Shown here one piece after another: positions 27,945 to 37,336 of a DNA stretch of 64,000 nt. The DNA is from Lachnospiraceae bacterium UBA7179. Lineage in GTDB: Bacteria > Bacillota > Clostridia > Lachnospirales > Lachnospiraceae. A model generated the notes under the pieces. It searched no databases and was not told the DNA's origin. It saw nothing but the letters and a program-made list of their open reading frames with translations. Position numbers and translations under genes: made by a program. How positions within the stretch are numbered: the stretch's first letter is position 1; the number at the start of each line of letters is the position of its first letter. The stretch is from NCBI GenBank assembly GCA_002491195.1, contig DKVL01000063.1, positions 45,747-109,746 of the forward strand. The letters run 5' to 3'.

Positions 27945-28901
27945 ATGGAGGTTTGGTTTCATCTGCCGGGGCTGCGGCAGAATTTACCGCTGAATATGGT
28001 GCTGCTGTCAATGCTGGAGAAAAGGCCGCACTATTTCAGGAAGGGCGTAAGGATTGCGTCTTTTTTCGGGGAATTTCCCATGTCGCTTTGGAATGGCGGC
28101 AGGCGGTCGCCCAATGATCAGTGCGATGCGGGTTATATCGAAAATGCGGTCAAAAGCATTAATGATAAGGGTGTGTCCGTGCGCTATACTTACACAAATA
28201 TGTTTCTGGACGAGGAAGATCTGAAGGATCCTTATTGCAATTTCTGTATGAAGGCTGCAGATAACGGGAAAAACGGGGTTCTCGTTGTATCACCGCTTCT
28301 GGAGGAATATATCCGCAGCAATTATCCAGGATTCCGGATCAACAGTTCCACCTGTAAGGAGCTCCGGGATATCAACGCGGTGAATGAGGAGTTGAAAAAA
28401 GACTATCATCTTGTAGTACTAGACTACAATTTCAACAATCGCTTTGAGGAGCTGGAAAAAATTGGGCATGATGATAGAAAACGCTGCGAGATTCTTGTGA
28501 ATGCAGTGTGCCAGCCCAATTGTCCAAGGCGGGGCAGACACTATGAAAATGAGGCGAAAAATCAGCGCATTATGCTCAAGAACCGCACGCGCACTCCCGA
28601 CAGGCAGATTCCTCTGGAACCATGGCACTGCGACTATGGGGAGCACAATGAGTTTGCCACGATACAGAGCTATTGCACTTACGTGTCGCCTGAGGATATC
28701 TGGGAAAAGTATGTGCCGATGGGCTTTACAAATTTCAAATTAGAAGGACGGACGGCAAATCTGTTTTATATCATGGAGGTTTACTGTCACTATCTGATAC
28801 GCCCGGAGTATCGCGTGGACGCTGCGACGACACTGCTCAACAGTCTGACGGCAAACAGGCTGATCACAGTGGGAAGGCCAAAGCCTTCTAGGTGGCCGTA
28901 G
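27945..28901 (+). CDS. U32-peptidase-like protein, paralogue 1
   Basis: A 318-residue soluble protein without signal peptide. It resembles the TIM-barrel proteins of the peptidase U32 group only distantly: a strand with FFGEFPMSLWNGGR, LVVLDYNFNNRF, the Cys motif VNAVCQPNCPRRGRHY near residue 185, and a late VPMGFTNFKLEGR strand that looks like the FKIEGR motif of U32 proteins. Additional Cys residues could hold a metal or Fe-S cluster. It is clearly paralogous to the next gene. Purine-rich AAGGAAAGGG precedes the ATG. The function is unknown; its place in a xylan locus is unexplained. Confidence 0.6.
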   Translation: MEVWFHLPGLRQNLPLNMVLLSMLEKRPHYFRKGVRIASFFGEFPMSLWNGGRRSPNDQCDAGYIENAVKSINDKGVSVRYTYTNMFLDEEDLKDPYCNFCMKAADNGKNGVLVVSPLLEEYIRSNYPGFRINSSTCKELRDINAVNEELKKDYHLVVLDYNFNNRFEELEKIGHDDRKRCEILVNAVCQPNCPRRGRHYENEAKNQRIMLKNRTRTPDRQIPLEPWHCDYGEHNEFATIQSYCTYVSPEDIWEKYVPMGFTNFKLEGRTANLFYIMEVYCHYLIRPEYRVDAATTLLNSLTANRLITVGRPKPSRWP

Positions 28902-28978
28902 CAACAGAAAGAGAAGCTTGACATGGCGAAAGAAGTGTTGCAAAGAAGTACTGCATATAGCAAAAGAGGAGGTTTGAT

Positions 28979-29869
28979 ATGGAGAAAGAGGTATTTTGGC
29001 ATCTGCCAGGGTTTTGTTATTACCGGCAGTTAAATTACTCAATGATCGTATTGATGGAAAAGTATCCGGATTGCTTCCGCGAGGGGTACCGGATCGGATC
29101 TGTCTATGGGACGTTTCCGGGCGCTATCTGGAATGGCGGACGTGTGGTTATGGGAAGCGCCGGAAAGCGGGACATTGAGGCGACTTTGAAGCTGTATAAC
29201 AGCAAGGGCGTGCCGGTGAGGTTTACATGGACGAACTCTGTCCTGGAGGAAAAGCATCTTCAGGATACTTATTGCAATCTCATCATGCGTCTTGCGGACA
29301 ATGGGTTGAATCAGGTGCTGGTAAACGCACAAGTGCTGGAGGATTATATCCGACGTGAGTGGCCGCGGTTTCCGTTGATCTCATCTACGACAAAGAGGAT
29401 TACGCAGACCAGGGGAGTGCTTGGGGAGCTGGAGCGGGAGTATTTTCTGGTAGTGCTGGACTATGACATGAACCATGATGAAAAGGCGCTGAAAGAGCTG
29501 GAGCCTTATGCAGGTCGTATCGAGCTGTTGGTGAATGAAGTGTGCACACCGGGCTGCCCGAGGCGGGCGGAGCATTATGCACAGCAGTCCAGGGCACAGC
29601 TCGAGTTTGATGTGAAAGATCTTTTTCCATGTCCCAATGCCAATCCAAATAAGACCTTTGAGGAGTGCACAAAGCGCCCGGCGTTCATATCCAACGATGA
29701 GATCGGAAATTATATTGAGCGGGGCTTTGTGAACTTTAAGATTGCAGGGCGCGGGATGCCCATGCAGTATGTGCTGGACGCATATCTGTATTTCCTTGTA
29801 AAGGAGGAGAAACGGGCGTTTGTTCGTGAGAAGATCAGTCAGTATATGCAGTGTGAAAAGAAGTTCTAA
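28979..29869 (+). CDS. U32-peptidase-like protein, paralogue 2
   Basis: A 296-residue protein homologous throughout to its upstream neighbour: same HLPG start, YGTFPGAIWNGGR, LVVLDYDMNHDEK, VNEVCTPGCPRRAEHY and GFVNFKIAGRG. The conserved CxxxCPxRxxHY block and FKIAGR strand are the best hints of a U32-like fold. AGAGGAGG seven bases upstream marks the start. It follows paralogue 1 by 77 bp, and the pair precedes the GH5 gene. No catalytic residues can be assigned; a radical or Fe-S role, as for UbiU/UbiV in that superfamily, is only a possibility. Confidence 0.6.
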   Translation: MEKEVFWHLPGFCYYRQLNYSMIVLMEKYPDCFREGYRIGSVYGTFPGAIWNGGRVVMGSAGKRDIEATLKLYNSKGVPVRFTWTNSVLEEKHLQDTYCNLIMRLADNGLNQVLVNAQVLEDYIRREWPRFPLISSTTKRITQTRGVLGELEREYFLVVLDYDMNHDEKALKELEPYAGRIELLVNEVCTPGCPRRAEHYAQQSRAQLEFDVKDLFPCPNANPNKTFEECTKRPAFISNDEIGNYIERGFVNFKIAGRGMPMQYVLDAYLYFLVKEEKRAFVREKISQYMQCEKKF

Positions 29870-29941
29870 GGCAGCGTTCTTCACAGATTGTTTATGCCGA
29901 TGATGGAGGCATGGATGTAAGCTTGAGATGAGGAGGATGAA

Positions 29942-31315
29942 ATGAGAAAAAAAGTAGTGTTACTCACAGCGCTGCTGGCAGGGGCACTCCTGTCAGGCTG
30001 CGGACAGACGGTGGAAATGGAGGAAATGAAATTAGATAATGAGTTGAAACAGGAATCGGAGCAGGAGACGGATATCGATATGAATATAAAGGCAGAAACG
30101 CAGGAAAGTGCGGCGGAGTCAGAAGAAACAGAGACAGATAATGTGACACAGACGCAGGAGGAGGTTCTACGGCAGAAGGACGACGGTGTGCGGTGGCAGG
30201 ATTTTGTGGCGGATATGGGCATGGGTTGGAATCTTGGCAATACTTTTGACGCGATCGATTGTAGCGGTTTATCCGACGAGCTTGACTATGAGGGCGCATG
30301 GCTGCCCGGAAATACCAAAACGACGAAAGAGATGATAAGCTTTGTGAAGGAGCAGGGCTTTCGGACGATTAGGATTCCGGTGTCATGGCACAACCATGTT
30401 GATATCACGACAGACGAAAACGGGAAAAAAGTTTATACCATCAGAGAGGCATGGATGAAAAGGGTGAAGGAGGTCGTGGATTACTGCTATGACGAGGGGC
30501 TTTACGTCGTCATCAACATTCACCACGATGACAATAAGGACAGGCGCTTCATCTATCCGACAGCAGAGTGTCAGGAACAGTCGATCGACTATATCACACA
30601 GATCTGGACACAGGTAGCGACGGAGTTTGCGGAATATGACCTCCATCTGATCTTTGAGGTGGTAAACGAGGTGCGTCTTTCCGGAACGGACGATGAGTGG
30701 ACGCCGGACACGCCGGCTTCCAAGGAGGCGCAGTGCATCATAAACACCTACTCCCAGGCGGGTGTTGATGCGATCCGCGCTGTGGACAGCGGATACAATG
30801 CCTCGCGCTTTATCATGTGCACAGGCTATGCTGGAAATCTGTATTCATACAAGAATCAGGTGCTTCCGACAGACAAGGGCGGTTATCCCAATCGGATCAT
30901 GGTGTCAACGCATCCGTATTCGCCTTACGTTTTCTGCATGGACGTGTCAGAGAATGGCAAGAGTGTGTATGACGAGCAGGTTCAGAGAGATGTGAGGGAG
31001 GTGTTCCGTGTGATCAACCAGCAGTGGACGTCAAAGGATGTGCCTGTCGTCATCAGCGAATGGGGAACGATCCTGAAGGCGGACAATGAGGAGTCGCGCA
31101 GGGAACACGCATCCTATTATGTCAATCAGGCGGTTACAGCATGTAAGGATTCGACGGGGGAGACTGTGCAGATCCCGTGCATTTTGTGGGACAATGGCAG
31201 CATCGCGGATGTGACAAAAGGAGAAACGTTCGGTTATCTCGACAGACAGAATGTGACATGGTTTGATCAGGGGTATGTCGATGCGATTATTGACGCCTGT
31301 GATGCGGACAATTAG
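29942..31315 (+). CDS. GH5 endo-glycanase lipoprotein
   Basis: A 457-residue surface lipoprotein (lipobox LLSGC, C20), with an acidic Glu/Thr-rich linker to about residue 78 and a family-5 glycosidase barrel. The start of the barrel shows MGMGWNLGNTFDA. The acid/base is E243 in FEVVNE and the nucleophile is E373 in VISEWG; the barrel also has SWHNHVD and STHPYSP. This is the only glycosidase in the locus with an export signal, so it should make the first cuts in polysaccharide at the cell surface. Substrate could be glucan, xyloglucan, mannan or xylan; subfamily is not determined. GAGGAGG lies just before the ATG. Confidence 0.9.
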   Translation: MRKKVVLLTALLAGALLSGCGQTVEMEEMKLDNELKQESEQETDIDMNIKAETQESAAESEETETDNVTQTQEEVLRQKDDGVRWQDFVADMGMGWNLGNTFDAIDCSGLSDELDYEGAWLPGNTKTTKEMISFVKEQGFRTIRIPVSWHNHVDITTDENGKKVYTIREAWMKRVKEVVDYCYDEGLYVVINIHHDDNKDRRFIYPTAECQEQSIDYITQIWTQVATEFAEYDLHLIFEVVNEVRLSGTDDEWTPDTPASKEAQCIINTYSQAGVDAIRAVDSGYNASRFIMCTGYAGNLYSYKNQVLPTDKGGYPNRIMVSTHPYSPYVFCMDVSENGKSVYDEQVQRDVREVFRVINQQWTSKDVPVVISEWGTILKADNEESRREHASYYVNQAVTACKDSTGETVQIPCILWDNGSIADVTKGETFGYLDRQNVTWFDQGYVDAIIDACDADN

Positions 31316-31408
31316 CAGGAATTGAATATAAATACAAAATGCTGAAGATGGAAGGGCATGGAGAGAAACGAATAGGAATAAAAAGGAATAGAAAGGAATG
31401 GTGAAAAT

Positions 31409-32854
31409 ATGAGTGAAACACTGCAATCAGCATCGCGCAGCCAGGCGTTTAACCCCTATCTGCCCTCTTGGGAGTACATACCAGACGGAGAGCCGTATGT
31501 ATTCGGAGACAGGGTATATGTCTATGGCTCTCATGATTATTATAACGGATATGTATTCTGTATGGGGGACTATGTGTGCTGGTCAGCGCCGATCGATCAT
31601 CTGGGAGACTGGCGCTATGAGGGCGTTATCTATCCAAAGGACGCCGACCCGTTCAACAAAGACAGGAAAATGTGTCTGTACGCGCCCGATGTCACGATGG
31701 GACCGGACGGCAGATATTATCTGTATTACGTACTGGATAAAGTAAGTGTCGTGTCAGTCGCAGTCTGCGATACGCCGGCAGGGAAGTACGAATTTTACGG
31801 ATACGTGCATTACAGCGACGGCACGCGCCTTGGGGAACGCGCAGGGGACGAACCGCAGTTTGATCCGGGCGTGCTGACAGAAGAGGGCAAGACCTATCTC
31901 TACACTGGATTCTGCCCGCGGGGGGACCGAACGAGAAGCGGCGCTATGGTGACTGTGCTGGACGCGGATATGCTCACCGTTGTGGAGTCGCCGCGCATCA
32001 TTGTGCCGGGCTGCGAGCACAGTGAGGGTACGGGATATGAGGGGCATGAGTACTTTGAGGCAGCCTCGATCCGTATGGTGGGGGAGAAGTATTATTTCAT
32101 CTACTCGTCCATCGTGATGCATGAGCTGTGCTATGCGGTCAGCGACAAGCCTGACAGGGGATTTGCCTACGGAGGCGTCATCGTCAGCAACTGTGATTTG
32201 CATATAGACAGTTATAAGCCGGCTGATCATCCAATGGCATATGGGGGAAATAACCATGGCAGCATTGTCATGATCAACAAAGAGTGGTACATTTTCTACC
32301 ACCGCCATACGAATGGTACATGGTACAGCCGTCAGGGCTGCGCGGAGAAGATCGAGCTGCTTCCGGACGGGAGGATCATGCAGGCGGAGATGACCTCCTG
32401 CGGATTGAATGGCGGACCGCTCGCAGGAGAGGGAGAGTACGGAGCGTATCTTGCGTGCAATCTGTTCACTGACACGCCGTCTGTCTATGTGGGAGATGAC
32501 CGTTTCCCAAAGATCATGCAGGATGGGCGCGACGGTGATGAGAATCCAGGCTATGTCGGCAATATGAAAGATTCTGCAACAGTGGGATTTAAGTATTTCG
32601 ACTGTAAGCATGTGACGGCAGTTTCAATCAAGACGCGCGGTTACGCGGAGGGCTGTTTTGAAGTGCGGACAAAGTGGGACGGGGATGCACTCGCAAGCAT
32701 TCCCATCCACAATACCAATGTATGGGAGGAGTATCGCGCTCCGGTCACACTTGAGGACGGCGTGCACGCGATTTATCTGACCTACCGCGGCGGCGGGAAT
32801 GCGTCGCTGTTGTCCTTCACATTGACCGCCGGAGATAAGTGTACTGGAAAATAA
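31409..32854 (+). CDS. GH43 arabinofuranosidase/xylosidase with C-terminal CBM6-like domain
   Basis: A 481-residue cytoplasmic glycosidase. The propeller shows catalytic base D26 (YIPDGEP), modulating D94 (YAPDV) and general acid E217 (YFEAASIR), the pattern of GH43 enzymes acting on arabinoxylan side chains. The NNHGSIVMINKEWYIFYHRH strand closes the propeller. The last ~130 residues form a beta-sandwich resembling CBM6/36 (FKYFDCKHVTAVSIKTRGYA; GVHAIYLTYRGGG). No export signal. It follows the GH5 gene in the same direction and probably debranches imported oligosaccharides. Confidence 0.88.
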   Translation: MSETLQSASRSQAFNPYLPSWEYIPDGEPYVFGDRVYVYGSHDYYNGYVFCMGDYVCWSAPIDHLGDWRYEGVIYPKDADPFNKDRKMCLYAPDVTMGPDGRYYLYYVLDKVSVVSVAVCDTPAGKYEFYGYVHYSDGTRLGERAGDEPQFDPGVLTEEGKTYLYTGFCPRGDRTRSGAMVTVLDADMLTVVESPRIIVPGCEHSEGTGYEGHEYFEAASIRMVGEKYYFIYSSIVMHELCYAVSDKPDRGFAYGGVIVSNCDLHIDSYKPADHPMAYGGNNHGSIVMINKEWYIFYHRHTNGTWYSRQGCAEKIELLPDGRIMQAEMTSCGLNGGPLAGEGEYGAYLACNLFTDTPSVYVGDDRFPKIMQDGRDGDENPGYVGNMKDSATVGFKYFDCKHVTAVSIKTRGYAEGCFEVRTKWDGDALASIPIHNTNVWEEYRAPVTLEDGVHAIYLTYRGGGNASLLSFTLTAGDKCTGK

Positions 32855-32993
32855 ATATAAAAAGCAGGGGAATGATATTTAGTTTGTCGGGAGTGGGCAG
32901 TTTAAAATATCCTTACAATATATCATGGAGCTTTTATATGTGGCAATAGGCTTTTGGAGCCTGTCGGGATAAGAACGGAGGATAACAGACATC

Positions 32994-35468
32994 ATGAATG
33001 AAGATAAGAATGGAATGAGAAGTACAGGGTTGTTTCAGACGATCAAGAGCAAGATACTGTTGATGGGAATTTTTTCAATATTGGTTGCGGTCTGCATCGG
33101 TGTGCTGGGAATTCATTCCCTGAACAAAAACAGCAGCAACAGCGAGATCGGTTCGCTCGTCAATGAGATCGACGTGCTGCAGGCAAAAAACCTTGCACTC
33201 GAGGCGCAATACCAGTATTATATTGATCAGAAATATCTGGATAACATTCTGGGCAACCTGGATCAGATGGTTTCCAATGTGGAACAGCTGCGCGATATGG
33301 CAGGCGCGGCATACAGGGAAAATACAGACAAGATGCTGGACGGTCTGACAAAGATTCGGTCAAATTACAGTGAGATCCGCGAGAAGAGCGGCACAAGGGG
33401 ATTTGACGGCGCAAGCGGTCTGTATGGGCAGTACCTGGAGGCGAACAGTGCGCTCTCGGAAAGCTTTTCTGTGCTGATCGACAAGCCCGAATGGCTGGAA
33501 ATCAAGTGGATCGATGCCACGATGTGGACAAGCGGCGAACGCGTGGAGGTCAATGGCAAAGAGTACGTGAAGCTTGCCTACACGGGACCTGTGCCAAACG
33601 GTGTGAGGAGAAATGCGCTGATATTCCGAATCGGAGGGACGCTTACCTATCACGGCGACTGCTATATCACAGATATCAAGTTTACGAAAGGCGCAGATCA
33701 GGCAGAGATTGATCCGAACGCAGTTGATTCGGTGACAGGTTCCAATGTTGCCTATGTGGACAATGAGGTTACTACGTTTGACGGAAAACCGGCGATCCGT
33801 GTAGGCTGTAACTTTAATGCTTCCAATGAGGCATGGGAGGAATTTGCTGTGCAGATTCCGGTCAGTGCGTATGATCCACAGAATTATTCCAACATAGAAT
33901 ATACTGTTTACCTGGAGCCAAACGATATGGCATACGATTACAAGTACGGCGGCGCTTATTCGGGCGCTTACGGTTTTGGCGGAAGCCTGGAACAGCTCGA
34001 CAAGGATGTGGACGCATACAGTAAGCTGGTGGTCGAGGGAAAAGATGTATCGGAGATCTACGCAGGAATCGAACATCTGATCATAGAGATGGAGACAAAT
34101 ATACCCTTATATACGACGGACAGCGGACTTGCCAAAGATTCTATGGAAAAGCTTGGCGCCAAGAAGGATATTCTTTCTCAGATGAAAGCGCTCGACGATC
34201 AAATCCTTGCATTGAAAGCGGAGAATGCTGCATTGAATGCAAGCCTTACAAACCTGTGCGAGAATACCAAGGATATGGCGTCCAGGGATATGGCGCAGAT
34301 CAAATCGACAGTGGAGACGCTGAGTGTAGTCGTGCTGATCGTGGCGTCAATGGTACTCGTCGGCATGACAATCCTGATCGGCACAGGCATTGACAAGAGT
34401 GTGACAAACTTTAAGAAATCGCTGGATAGGATCGCCCAGGGAAACATTTCTGTCAGGATCAGGGCGGACAAAAATGACGAGTTTTCACAGTTTGGCCGAA
34501 ACATGAATGGATTTCTGGATAAACTGGAGGACAGTATCAGACAGTTGAAGGGAATCTCGACGAATCTTGCGGAAGCGGGCAGCGAGCTTGAAAGTAAGGC
34601 AAACAAGACAAAGGGCGCTTCGGAGGTGGTGAGCACAGCATTGGAGGAGATCGCAAAAGGAGCAGTGACGCAGGCAGGCGATATCTCTGATTCCTCCCAG
34701 CAGGTAACGATCATGCAGGAGAATATGTCCCAGATCGCAGAGAGTGTGAACCATCTGTCAGACACGGCAAGAGAGATGAATCAAAAGGGTGCGGAGGCGA
34801 CAAAGATCGTTCATGAGCTGAGCAGCACGAGCGATCAGACAACGGAGGCGTTCATTAAGATATCGGATCAGATCCACAAGACAAACGGGTCGGTGGTGAA
34901 GATTCAGGAGGTGGTCAATCTGATCGCGCAGATCGCGAGCCAGACAAATCTGCTGTCGCTGAATGCCAGTATCGAGGCGGCAAGGGCCGGAGAGGCAGGC
35001 AGGGGCTTTGCGGTGGTGGCCAGTGAGATCCAGAAGCTTGCAGAGCAGACGAACTCATCGGCAAAAGTGATCGACGACATCATTCTGGCATTGTCAAAGG
35101 AGTCCCAGGAGACGGTGCAGTCCATCAATGAAGTCACGGATATGATCATGAATCAGAAGACAGCGCTCGACGAGACCAAGATGAAATTCGGGATTGTGGA
35201 TGACGGGATATCGGCTGCCGTTGTTGGTATGGGAGTCGTGCAGGAGCAGGTTGATGTGTGCGGCCGATCGGGAGAGCAGGTGGTCGGCCTTATGACGAAC
35301 CTGTCCGCCATTGCGGAGGAGAACGCTGCGACGACGGAACAGACCAATACGTCGATGAATGAGCTCAATGACGCCACGGCATCTCTTGCAAGAACAGCAG
35401 TGGAGCTCAAACAGCTGTCGATCGCAGTGCAGGAAAATCTGCATTATTTTAACACAGAGGAGCAATGA
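32994..35468 (+). CDS. Methyl-accepting chemotaxis protein with beta-rich insert in the sensor
   Basis: An 824-residue chemoreceptor. TM1 is at about residues 21-43, TM2 at about 446-468, HAMP to about 525, then the methyl-accepting coiled coil. Its hairpin tip (IAQIASQTNLLSLNASIEAA; AGRGFAVVASEIQKLAEQTN) is near 640-690. The ectodomain is unusually large (~400 residues): helical segments flank a beta-rich section at about 165-310 (LEIKWIDATMWTSGERVEV; IFRIGGTLTYHGDCYITDIK; WEEFAVQIPVSAYD) that looks like a carbohydrate-binding sandwich. It lies between GH43 and uxuB, so the natural guess is chemotaxis towards hemicellulose fragments. The domain assignment is inferred. Confidence 0.85.
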   Translation: MNEDKNGMRSTGLFQTIKSKILLMGIFSILVAVCIGVLGIHSLNKNSSNSEIGSLVNEIDVLQAKNLALEAQYQYYIDQKYLDNILGNLDQMVSNVEQLRDMAGAAYRENTDKMLDGLTKIRSNYSEIREKSGTRGFDGASGLYGQYLEANSALSESFSVLIDKPEWLEIKWIDATMWTSGERVEVNGKEYVKLAYTGPVPNGVRRNALIFRIGGTLTYHGDCYITDIKFTKGADQAEIDPNAVDSVTGSNVAYVDNEVTTFDGKPAIRVGCNFNASNEAWEEFAVQIPVSAYDPQNYSNIEYTVYLEPNDMAYDYKYGGAYSGAYGFGGSLEQLDKDVDAYSKLVVEGKDVSEIYAGIEHLIIEMETNIPLYTTDSGLAKDSMEKLGAKKDILSQMKALDDQILALKAENAALNASLTNLCENTKDMASRDMAQIKSTVETLSVVVLIVASMVLVGMTILIGTGIDKSVTNFKKSLDRIAQGNISVRIRADKNDEFSQFGRNMNGFLDKLEDSIRQLKGISTNLAEAGSELESKANKTKGASEVVSTALEEIAKGAVTQAGDISDSSQQVTIMQENMSQIAESVNHLSDTAREMNQKGAEATKIVHELSSTSDQTTEAFIKISDQIHKTNGSVVKIQEVVNLIAQIASQTNLLSLNASIEAARAGEAGRGFAVVASEIQKLAEQTNSSAKVIDDIILALSKESQETVQSINEVTDMIMNQKTALDETKMKFGIVDDGISAAVVGMGVVQEQVDVCGRSGEQVVGLMTNLSAIAEENAATTEQTNTSMNELNDATASLARTAVELKQLSIAVQENLHYFNTEEQ

Positions 35469-35571
35469 GAATTATTTTTCTGTATCAAATAGGTTTTCTG
35501 CAGATCCTAAATGCACAGGAGCAGTGAGGGAAGCAATGGAAGTAAGAGCTTTAAAGGAAGGGATGAGTGTC

Positions 35572-37176
35572 ATGGAAATTAGTTTACAGGGACTTTCAGA
35601 TGCGAAACAGTGGGAAGAAAAGGGATACCGTCTGCCCAAATATAATGTTGCACAAACAGCGAGGGCAGCAAAAGAAAACCCTTTCTGGATTCATTTTGGA
35701 GCAGGGAATTTGTTCCGCGCATTTCATGCAGTGATTGTGCAGAATCTGTTAGATGAAGGGAAGCTGGACAGAGGAATCCTTGTCGCTGAAGGGTACGATT
35801 ATGAAATTATAGAAAAAATGTACACACCGTATGACAATCTTGGAATTGTGGTGACATTAAAGGCGGACGGAACAATCGACAAGAAAGTAGTGGGAAGCGT
35901 TGCGCAGGCCCTGCCGCTGGATTCTGGAAACGATATGGCATTTGGGCGGTTGAAGGGAATCTTTGCAAATGAGTCATTGCAGATGGCGACCTTTACCATT
36001 ACGGAAAAGGGATACAGTCTGGTAAATGGAAAAGGTGAACTGCTGCCGGACGTAGAGGCAGATTTTGCGGCGGGACCAAAAAAACCAGGGAGTTATATGG
36101 GAAAAGTATCTTCATTGCTGTATGCAAGGTATTGTGCGAAAGAGAAGCCCATCGCCATGGTCAGTACAGACAACTGCTCCCACAACGGGGATAAGCTGTG
36201 TGCTGCCGTCACGGCATTTGCAGAGGCGTGGGTGAAAAATGGAAAGGCAGATGCAGGCTTTTTGGAATATATCCGTTCCAGAAAAGTCTCTTTTCCGTGG
36301 AGCATGATAGACAAGATCACTCCCAGACCGGACCCGTCTGTGGGAAAAATCCTGCAGGAGGATGGCGTGGAGAACTTAGATCCTGTCATTACCAGAAAAA
36401 ATACATATGTGGCGCCCTTTGTAAACGCAGAGGAGACAGAATATCTGGTGATCGAGGATGATTTCCCCAACGGACGTCCGAAGCTTGAAGAAGGCGGAAT
36501 CTTATTTACAGACAGGGAAACGGTAGACAAAGTGGAGAAAATGAAAGTATGTACCTGCCTGAACCCGCTGCACACCTGTCTTGCCATTTTCGGCTGCCTG
36601 CTTGGATATCGCAAGATTTCTGATGAGATGCAGGATCGGGAGCTTGTGAGACTGGTCGAAGCGGTAGGTTATCAGGAAGGATTGCCGGCAGTAGTCAATC
36701 CGGGTATCCTTGATCCGAAGGAATTTATTGATACCGTGCTGAGAGTGCGTGTGACAAATCCGTTTATGCCAGATACACCGCAGCGGATCGCGACAGACAC
36801 TTCCCAGAAACTGGCGATCCGTTTTGGCGAGACAATCAAGGCTTATCATGCAAGCGATCATCTGGACATGAAAGAACTGCGGATGATACCGCTGGTGCTT
36901 GCCGGCTGGCTGAGATACCTGATGGCAGTGGATGACCAGGGAGAGCGTTTTGAATTAAGTCCGGATCCGCTTCTGGAGACTTTAAGGCCCTGGATGGAGA
37001 AGATCAAGCTGGGGGATACGGAAGTGGAAGAGGTGATAAAACCAATTATGGAAGATTCCAGGATATTTGGTGTAAATCTCTATGAAGCTGGTCTGGCTGG
37101 AAAAGTGTGCAGTTATTTCAAAGAATTGACGCAGGGACCAGGTGCAGTCCGCAGGACGCTGGAGAAGTATGTGTAA
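35572..37176 (+). CDS. uxuB: Fructuronate reductase / mannitol dehydrogenase family
   Basis: An NAD-dependent long-chain polyol dehydrogenase (534 residues from ATG 35572). An N-terminal Rossmann domain (WIHFGAGNLFRAFHAVIVQ) is followed by the helical domain with the catalytic Lys region (KVCTCLNPLHTCLAIFG). UxuB-type enzymes interconvert D-fructuronate and D-mannonate in glucuronate catabolism. That fits the GH115 glucuronidase upstream. ATG 35536 with GAGGG five bases before it is an alternative start; 35572 begins where family members begin (MEISLQGL). uxuA, uxaC and KDG kinase are not in the window. The longest open frame overlaps the chemoreceptor gene and is not used. Confidence 0.85.
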   Translation: MEISLQGLSDAKQWEEKGYRLPKYNVAQTARAAKENPFWIHFGAGNLFRAFHAVIVQNLLDEGKLDRGILVAEGYDYEIIEKMYTPYDNLGIVVTLKADGTIDKKVVGSVAQALPLDSGNDMAFGRLKGIFANESLQMATFTITEKGYSLVNGKGELLPDVEADFAAGPKKPGSYMGKVSSLLYARYCAKEKPIAMVSTDNCSHNGDKLCAAVTAFAEAWVKNGKADAGFLEYIRSRKVSFPWSMIDKITPRPDPSVGKILQEDGVENLDPVITRKNTYVAPFVNAEETEYLVIEDDFPNGRPKLEEGGILFTDRETVDKVEKMKVCTCLNPLHTCLAIFGCLLGYRKISDEMQDRELVRLVEAVGYQEGLPAVVNPGILDPKEFIDTVLRVRVTNPFMPDTPQRIATDTSQKLAIRFGETIKAYHASDHLDMKELRMIPLVLAGWLRYLMAVDDQGERFELSPDPLLETLRPWMEKIKLGDTEVEEVIKPIMEDSRIFGVNLYEAGLAGKVCSYFKELTQGPGAVRRTLEKYV

Positions 37177-37336
37177 ATGATGAAACCAAGGCATCTTGAA
37201 ACGATTTTTGTTCCAACTGATGAAAAAGGAATGGATGGGGAAATCGTCTGTGAGTGTGGCTGCAGAGCGTTTCAGATCCGATATTTCGGCGAGTTATATG
37301 ACAAACAGAATGCTCTGATGCTGTTTCTGCAGGCTC
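37177..37336 (+). pseudogene. 5' fragment of a truncated small gene
   Basis: Two adjacent ATGs directly follow the uxuB stop, with GGAGAAG upstream. The first ~50 residues look like a real protein start, with a CECGC cysteine cluster followed by FQIRYFGELYD. From 37337 the frame runs into the antisense of the MocR gene's 3' end and the translation becomes unstructured and Arg/Phe-rich. I read this as a gene that lost its 3' part when the MocR segment was joined here. I do not recognise a function. Confidence 0.5.

Noticed and set aside
32855..32993. Sigma-D (flagellar) promoter before the chemoreceptor
   Set aside because: GTCGGGATAAG near 32965 faintly resembles a -10 of that class, but no TAAA element lies at the right distance.
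35359..35571. Long N-terminal extension of uxuB overlapping the chemoreceptor gene
   Set aside because: The extension is out-of-frame chemoreceptor sequence with no family similarity; starts at 35536 or 35572 have ribosome sites.
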